This document shows positions 60,018 through 64,000 of a stretch of DNA of 64,000 nucleotides, piece after piece. The stretch comes from Gammaproteobacteria bacterium (GTDB lineage: Bacteria; Pseudomonadota; Gammaproteobacteria; Pseudomonadales; Azotimanducaceae). Each line of letters opens with the position of its first letter. Within the stretch, counting starts at the first letter, position 1. The stretch spans positions 1-64,000 of the forward strand of contig DUBB01000026.1 of the NCBI GenBank assembly GCA_012960535.1. Reading direction: 5' to 3'. The notes below the pieces were generated by a model. The model was given only the letters and a program-made list of their open reading frames with translations, had not been told where the DNA came from and did no database searches. A program made the position numbers and the translations under genes.

Positions 60018-61205
60018 CTACAGACCCGACGCCACTCTTTCCAACTGGGCCTTGATCAGATCCTGACCATCCAACCAATCCATACCCGTATTTCTCGCCC
60101 AGCGAACAAAACTATGATCGGTGTCAAACAATCGCTTAATGCTTTCCATGGTGGCCGTCATCAACAGATTCCTGGGCCTCTGCTGGCGCTGGTATTTTTC
60201 AAATATTTTCGCCATGGACCGGGTCGGGGTTAATTTAAGTACTGCCAGAGCACTGACTAAACTGTGCACATCGGCAAAACCAAGATTCACACCCTGACCC
60301 GCCAGGGGATGGATACTGTGCGCGGCATCGCCCAGCAGCACAACATTGTTTTTCGCATAACGAACCGCGTGGGCCTGACGCAGCGGAAACTCAAACCTAC
60401 TGTCCACGGCAGTCACCTGGCCGAGCACAAATTCTGACTCTCTGGATATCTCCTGGCACAGCATTTCATCAGACAATGCCATACGATCAAAGGTATTTCT
60501 CCCAGACCAGACCAGTGAGCATAGCTGTGGGTCGGCCAGTGGCAGCAGCGCTAAGGGCCCATCCCGGGTAAAACACTGACGCGCTATGCCAGTATGCGGT
60601 AACGCCGTCTGCACCGTAGTCGTCATGGAAGTCTGATCATAGGACCACTCGATAACCCTTATGCCAACCCTTTCCCGAGTATCAGAATAGGCACCGTCGA
60701 CCCCCATAAGACAGTTCCCCAGGAATTCTTCACCCGTGCTGAGACGGATACGAACCTCATCTGCTAAACACTCGATATCTGAAAGTTCTGACTGCCATAC
60801 CGGCGTCAAACCTAACTGTGAAATCTGCAACAGCAAAGCCCACTCCAGACGATGATTTTCAACGATCCTGCCTGAAGCATCAAATTCAATGCTTGCCGTA
60901 CCATCGCCATCCCAAACATGCATACCTTGAAATAATGCCGAATGCTGTTCCAGCCAGGTCGCATCAATGCCTAACTCATTCAACAGTGTCAGGGAACGGC
61001 TATTTAAAGCGCTCACCCTAGCAGAAAAGCCTGAGTCGAGCTGAAAACCACTCACGCTGACAGGCTTGCTGTCAGGCTTAACTGGCGCAGATCTTTTGTC
61101 AACTAACAACACCTGCCAGCCCTGCTGCAGCAGCGCAAGGGTCAAACTAAGGCCAACCAGGCCTGCGCCAACCACAATGGCGTCAAAAGATGCTTTACCC
61201 GGCAT
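60018..61205 (-). CDS. ubiI: FAD-dependent ubiquinone-biosynthesis hydroxylase (UbiI/VisC type)
   Basis: A UbiH/UbiI/UbiF-family flavin monooxygenase. FAD sites are VVGAGLVGLSLTLALL near the N-terminus and LGDAAHSIHPLAGQGVNLGF. SARVSALNSRSL and the C-terminal RNLLMTATMESIKRLFD with RWARNTGMDWLD most resemble VisC/UbiI, which hydroxylates C5 of the ring. It is the only such gene here; the ubiH and pepP genes usually found between it and ygfB are missing. UbiH-type activity cannot be excluded. Confidence 0.85.
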   Translation of the reverse strand: MPGKASFDAIVVGAGLVGLSLTLALLQQGWQVLLVDKRSAPVKPDSKPVSVSGFQLDSGFSARVSALNSRSLTLLNELGIDATWLEQHSALFQGMHVWDGDGTASIEFDASGRIVENHRLEWALLLQISQLGLTPVWQSELSDIECLADEVRIRLSTGEEFLGNCLMGVDGAYSDTRERVGIRVIEWSYDQTSMTTTVQTALPHTGIARQCFTRDGPLALLPLADPQLCSLVWSGRNTFDRMALSDEMLCQEISRESEFVLGQVTAVDSRFEFPLRQAHAVRYAKNNVVLLGDAAHSIHPLAGQGVNLGFADVHSLVSALAVLKLTPTRSMAKIFEKYQRQQRPRNLLMTATMESIKRLFDTDHSFVRWARNTGMDWLDGQDLIKAQLERVASGL

Positions 61206-61355
61206 AGCATGCTCGCTTCATCTTCGCGCCGATTAACCACCTTTGCAGTAGATCGTTGCTCTGAAAAACAGAACCTGTAAACACGACCCAAAAAACGTTC
61301 CTGAAAAGCACGGGCAACCGGCATTGCCCGACCGTGTCAGCTGCAAGTTCAGACA

Positions 61356-61928
61356 TCACGGTTTGGACAATTCCAGACAAATTGCCTGAACCATGAGGAC
61401 GCCCACCCTGATATATTCATAGATCTCAATCATATCAGTCTCATTTTCCTCAGCATCTTGTATATCATCCGCCATGGCTGCAATTCGCTGAAAATCAACC
61501 AGTATTTCTTCAATCTCTTCATGATTTAGCAACACGCCAGCTAATTTAGATTCACCTAATTGAGAAAGAAACCCACTGCACCAACAGGTTAGAGCGAGGA
61601 AACGATCACTCAGGGCATGATCATCTCCAGGCAGTAGAAGCCTGAAATCAAAGTCCGAAAACTCATGAAGGCTTTCCGCCGTCTGAACAAAAACCTCGTC
61701 CAAGCTCACCAGAATGTCCTGTTCAACTCCATCTACCGCCAGCCAGTCTGAAACAAGCTGCAAGCGCTGCGGCTGCTCTAAATCAGGCACTGAACACACC
61801 GCGGACGCCATCCTGCCATGCATTTCGGCAAGACCAATGTCAACGCCGACTGATTCCAACCGGCGCTCAAGTCGCTCATAATCCATATAATCTGCCTTTC
61901 CTAACTGACCAAAACCCATCATACTCAA
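61356..61928 (-). CDS. ygfB: UPF0149 (YgfB/YecA-like) protein
   Basis: An all-helical, acidic protein of 190 residues. Recognisable segments are HGRMASAVCSV, RFLALTCWCSGFLSQLGE and EENETDMIEIYEYIRVGVLMV. The SEC-C zinc tail of longer YecA proteins is absent. Its place opposite the TIGR02449-zapA genes is conserved in gammaproteobacteria. In Pseudomonas a homologue is reported to affect ampDh3/beta-lactamase control; whether that holds here is unknown. Confidence 0.88.
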   Translation of the reverse strand: MSMMGFGQLGKADYMDYERLERRLESVGVDIGLAEMHGRMASAVCSVPDLEQPQRLQLVSDWLAVDGVEQDILVSLDEVFVQTAESLHEFSDFDFRLLLPGDDHALSDRFLALTCWCSGFLSQLGESKLAGVLLNHEEIEEILVDFQRIAAMADDIQDAEENETDMIEIYEYIRVGVLMVQAICLELSKP

Positions 61929-61963
61929 ACATTGAGATCAAAGCAGTCCTGGGTTTTACTGAA

Positions 61964-61993
61964 TTGATCCTGATAACATCACAGACTTACATT
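61964..61993 (+). promoter_or_regulatory. Candidate promoter of the TIGR02449-zapA unit
   Basis: TTGATC (61964-61969) and TACATT (61988-61993) are separated by 18 bases in the divergent gap with ygfB. They lie about 30 bases before the first start codon. The -35 matches four of six positions and the -10 four of six. This is the only reasonable pair in the gap. Confidence 0.35.
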
Positions 61994-62021
61994 ATTAGAA
62001 GCTTTTTATCAGGGGTTTATT

Positions 62022-62219
62022 TTGAATAATTCCGAGTTAGAAGACAAAATTGACCAGCTGGTTATCCTTTGCGATACGCTGAGCCAGAAGCACCAGGATC
62101 TTATCACTGAAAAACACAACTGGCAGCTTGAATGTAAAGCATTAAAACAAAAAAACCTGTTGGCAAAAACAAAAGTAGAAGCCATGATCACCAGACTCAA
62201 GGCTTTAGAGCAGGATTAA
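62022..62219 (+). CDS. Small coiled-coil protein (TIGR02449-like)
   Basis: A 65-residue, almost entirely helical protein with heptad-like spacing (LEDKIDQLVILCDTLSQKH, then LIKEK-type repeats up to MITRLKALEQD). This resembles the TIGR02449 group and the cell-division coiled coil ZapB in general form. The start is TTG, with AGGGG about nine bases upstream. The stop is one base before zapA, so the two are co-translated, and a link to Z-ring assembly is a reasonable inference. Confidence 0.8.
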   Translation: MNNSELEDKIDQLVILCDTLSQKHQDLITEKHNWQLECKALKQKNLLAKTKVEAMITRLKALEQD

Positions 62220-62220
62220 C

Positions 62221-62529
62221 ATGAGCGATCAGCAGACTATTAATATATCTATCTTTGACAAAGAATATCAGGTCAGTTGTCAACAGGATGAAATCCAGGC
62301 CTTAAGAGATTCTGCCTATTACCTCGACAGCAAGATGCGTGAGATCAAAGCCAACGGAAGTGTCCTGGGTTTAGACCGACTTGCCGTTATGGCTGCCCTC
62401 AATATTGCTAATGAATATCTTGCGGTTGAGCAGCAGAAAAAAATCCTGCTGAGTCAGTCTGATAATCAAAACAGCCAAACCCGGGTCAAGCTTGATGCGG
62501 CCATATCCAGATTAAAATCAATTATTTGA
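62221..62529 (+). CDS. zapA: Cell division protein ZapA
   Basis: ZapA bundles FtsZ filaments at the division site. The N-terminal domain reads INISIFDKEYQVSCQQDEIQ. The C-terminal half is the tetramerising coiled coil (LAVMAALNIANEYLAVEQQK). The 102 residues are typical. It directly follows the TIGR02449-type gene and precedes 6S RNA, the standard ygfB/zapA/ssrS/ygfA order. Confidence 0.95.
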   Translation: MSDQQTINISIFDKEYQVSCQQDEIQALRDSAYYLDSKMREIKANGSVLGLDRLAVMAALNIANEYLAVEQQKKILLSQSDNQNSQTRVKLDAAISRLKSII

Positions 62530-62545
62530 AAGCCACGACTTTTTT

Positions 62546-62575
62546 TTGGGTATCTCCTGATACGACTGTTATAAT
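62546..62575 (+). promoter_or_regulatory. Promoter of 6S RNA
   Basis: A perfect TATAAT at 62570-62575 lies seven bases before the expected 5' end of 6S RNA, with TTGGGT 18 bases upstream. The position relative to the RNA's terminal stem makes this convincing. Confidence 0.6.
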
Positions 62576-62581
62576 AGCAGC

Positions 62582-62760
62582 AGCTCCCTGGGTTGCTAGC
62601 CAGTCGATATGTCCTCGACCCTTTATGCGAAACTTAGGAGGTCTTTTTTGCTGGTTGATGTGCATGTCTGTTCTTCAGAACGCCTAATACTGCTTGGAGA
62701 CCACCGCCTTGAACCGCAGGGTTCAAGGGCCTGTCCGACAGCGACAATTTGGGGAGCCTA
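62582..62760 (+). ncRNA. ssrS: 6S RNA
   Basis: 6S RNA mimics an open promoter and sequesters sigma-70 RNA polymerase in stationary phase. The ends pair (GCTCCC with GGGAGC, then TTGCT with AGCGA including wobble), giving the closing stem of a long irregular hairpin. The 3' half contains the conserved CTTGAACC, loop, GGGTTCAAG stem followed by GGCCTGTCCGACAGCG, close to E. coli 6S. About 179 bases long; the exact 3' end is approximate. It lies between zapA and the cyclo-ligase gene, as in other gammaproteobacteria. Confidence 0.9.
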
Positions 62761-62823
62761 TATAGATTCTTCTCGACACAACCACTTGCCGGGACCGGCA
62801 GATCGGGTCTGGAAGAAAAGCCC

Positions 62824-63414
62824 ATGCCCTCTATAAGATACAGCCTGCGCAAACAACGACGTGCCTTGACACAACAGGCGCAATCGTCCGCCGCAGACGC
62901 TTTATATCAGCAACTGATCGAACAAACCTGGTTTCAGCGGGCATCTGACATCGGATTCTACTGGCCTACGGATGGTGAGATCAGCCCCTTAGTCACGCTC
63001 AACTGGTGCCTGGAAAACAACAAGAACTGTTACCTTCCGATCATGAATGAAAATCCTCAGGCCGACACCCCAGCGCTTTTTTTCCAACCCTATCAGGCAT
63101 CCACCAAACTCAACCTGAATCGCGTCGAGATTCTGGAACCATCCCTTAGCGAAGCGAGTGCTGTCGAAGCAATGCGCCTTCAGCTCATTATCGTTCCCAT
63201 GGTTGGCTTCACCAGAAAAGGCTTCCGACTCGGTATGGGTGGCGGTTACTATGACCGAGTCCTGGCACAGCCGGTTCCAGGACAACCTAAACCACTGCTG
63301 GTCGGCGTGAGCCATAGCTGTCAGGAAAGCCAGTTCCCTGTACAGTCCTGGGATGTAGCCATGGATTTCATAGTGACGGAGCTCGAAATCATTACACCGC
63401 TGCAGGTGGACTAA
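62824..63414 (+). CDS. fthC: 5-formyltetrahydrofolate cyclo-ligase
   Basis: This enzyme (YgfA/MTHFS) returns 5-formyl-THF to 5,10-methenyl-THF with ATP. It begins MPSIRYSLRKQRRALTQQAQ; the ATP site LGMGGGYYDRVL and PMVGFTRKGFRLG are intact. I used the ATG at 62824 because the frame upstream (to 62749) runs back into 6S RNA. The 196 residues fit. It is probably read from the 6S transcript and complements the folate chemistry of the glycine cleavage genes. Confidence 0.93.
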   Translation: MPSIRYSLRKQRRALTQQAQSSAADALYQQLIEQTWFQRASDIGFYWPTDGEISPLVTLNWCLENNKNCYLPIMNENPQADTPALFFQPYQASTKLNLNRVEILEPSLSEASAVEAMRLQLIIVPMVGFTRKGFRLGMGGGYYDRVLAQPVPGQPKPLLVGVSHSCQESQFPVQSWDVAMDFIVTELEIITPLQVD

Positions 63415-63492
63415 ACCCACCCCAAAAAGCAGCGATGAACTGTTATTGAACCCAGACACCGATATACTAGTTCATTTTAAGATTATCAGATC

Positions 63493-64000
63493 GTGGCGAT
63501 TAGAAATATCATACGAATGGGACACCCCACGTTGCGGACGATCGCAGACGTCTATCCCGTAGACAGAATTGGCAGCGTCGAATTTAACGAGTTGATCACT
63601 GACTTAAGGGATACCCTTGCGGCTTCCGGGGGTATCGGCCTTGCTGCACCGCAAATCAATATTTCCAGCAAAGTGGTCGTTATTGAAATCCCAGTGGAAG
63701 AAACCCGTTACGACCAGGCAATTTCAATGCCGTTTTCGGTCTTCGTTAACCCTCGAATTGAGGTTATCAACCAGGAACAGCAAGGCTACTGGGAAGGCTG
63801 TCTTTCCGTCCCTGGTTTACGCGGCAAGGTGTATCGCCCACAACATATTGCGCTGGAATATCTAGACCAAAACGGTGATGCACAGCAAATGGAATTACAG
63901 GGATTCCTGGCCACGGTGTTCCAACACGAATTCGATCATCTTCACGGAAAGCTATACCTGGACCATGTCCGGGATACCACACAGCTAAGCTTCGAGGCCG
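63493..64000 (+). CDS. def: Peptide deformylase (C-terminal end beyond window)
   Basis: Def removes the formyl group from nascent proteins. The reading frame starts with GTG (MAIRNIIRMGHPTLR in translation) and is open to the window edge. All three motifs are present: GGIGLAAPQI, WEGCLSVPGLRG with the metal-ligand Cys, and FQHEFDHLHGKL with the metal His pair and catalytic Glu. An internal ATG at 63517 would cut into the conserved N-terminus, so GTG is preferred. Only the last few residues are missing. Confidence 0.94.
   Translation, partial: MAIRNIIRMGHPTLRTIADVYPVDRIGSVEFNELITDLRDTLAASGGIGLAAPQINISSKVVVIEIPVEETRYDQAISMPFSVFVNPRIEVINQEQQGYWEGCLSVPGLRGKVYRPQHIALEYLDQNGDAQQMELQGFLATVFQHEFDHLHGKLYLDHVRDTTQLSFEA

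Noticed and set aside
61195..61380. Minus-strand reading frames in the ygfB-ubiI gap, considered as remnants of ubiH or pepP
   Set aside because: The translations show no flavin or aminopeptidase motif and no similarity that I can recognise.
62749..62823. Longer N-terminus for the cyclo-ligase beginning at 62749
   Set aside because: This part overlaps the 3' end of 6S RNA and is not found in the protein family.

Overview
The window is a gene-dense stretch of a gammaproteobacterial chromosome. I read about 63 protein genes, one tRNA and one 6S RNA. Family content and gene order both point to the Pseudomonas-like side of Gammaproteobacteria: a PA4930-PA4957-like run (alr-dnaB-rplI-rpsR-rpsF-rlmB-rnr-tRNA-Leu-purA-hisZ-hflCKX-hfq-miaA-mutL-amiB-tsaE-nnr-queG-orn-rhdA-psd), a CQSHHRS-type rhodanese, a SerB with a long ACT-type N-terminus, FabV, and an lgt-ptsP-rppH group. 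The genus cannot be named from the sequence alone. No transposase, integrase, phage gene, CRISPR array, toxin-antitoxin pair or secondary-metabolite cluster is visible. This is core genome, and I did not find a new multi-gene system.

Layout. 1-2966 (minus): nrdR-ribD-ribH-nusB-thiL, coupled by overlapping ends, without ribE and ribBA. 3069-4739 (plus): ettA. 4742-13813 (minus): radA, alr, dnaB, the S6-S18-membrane protein-L9 operon, rlmB and rnr. 13837-13965: tRNA-Leu(CAG) with its own promoter. 14102-15157: a YbiC/HcxB-type dehydrogenase behind an operator-like palindrome. 15324-27936 (minus): the purA-to-nnr block covering purine and histidine synthesis, membrane protease control, RNA chaperoning, tRNA modification, mismatch repair and cell separation. 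28022-33059: queG, orn, rhdA-psd, efp-epmA. 33208-39789: serB with a divergent YtjB-like membrane protein, then parE-parC. 39790-42124: yqiB and waaA separated by the two least gene-like stretches of the window, which hold a 13-bp tandem array and strong RNA-type foldbacks. 42363-51083: lpxL, an orphan GspE-type ATPase, argA, hemE, a membrane class III cyclase, fabV, lgt. 51151-55379: a TANGO2-type gene, ptsP-rppH, and a HAD phosphatase. 55387-59907 (minus): the glycine cleavage genes gcvT-gcvH-gcvPA-gcvPB with a split P-protein. 60018-64000: a UbiI-type hydroxylase, ygfB, a TIGR02449-type gene with zapA, 6S RNA and the 5-formyl-THF cyclo-ligase gene, then the start of a peptide deformylase gene.

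How they work together. Several groups form functional units: EpmA activates EF-P; HflK/HflC form one membrane complex; ParE/ParC form topoisomerase IV; the four Gcv proteins form one enzyme system; WaaA and LpxL both finish Kdo-lipid A; rhdA and psd are translationally coupled.

The signals most worth a second look are small. They are a stack of in-frame stop codons made by tandem duplication of the gcvH 3' end, a compact three-way-junction foldback between yqiB and waaA, a 13-bp array upstream of parE, an Hfq with Ser instead of the usual His57, and a ParC with Ala at the quinolone-contact Ser position.
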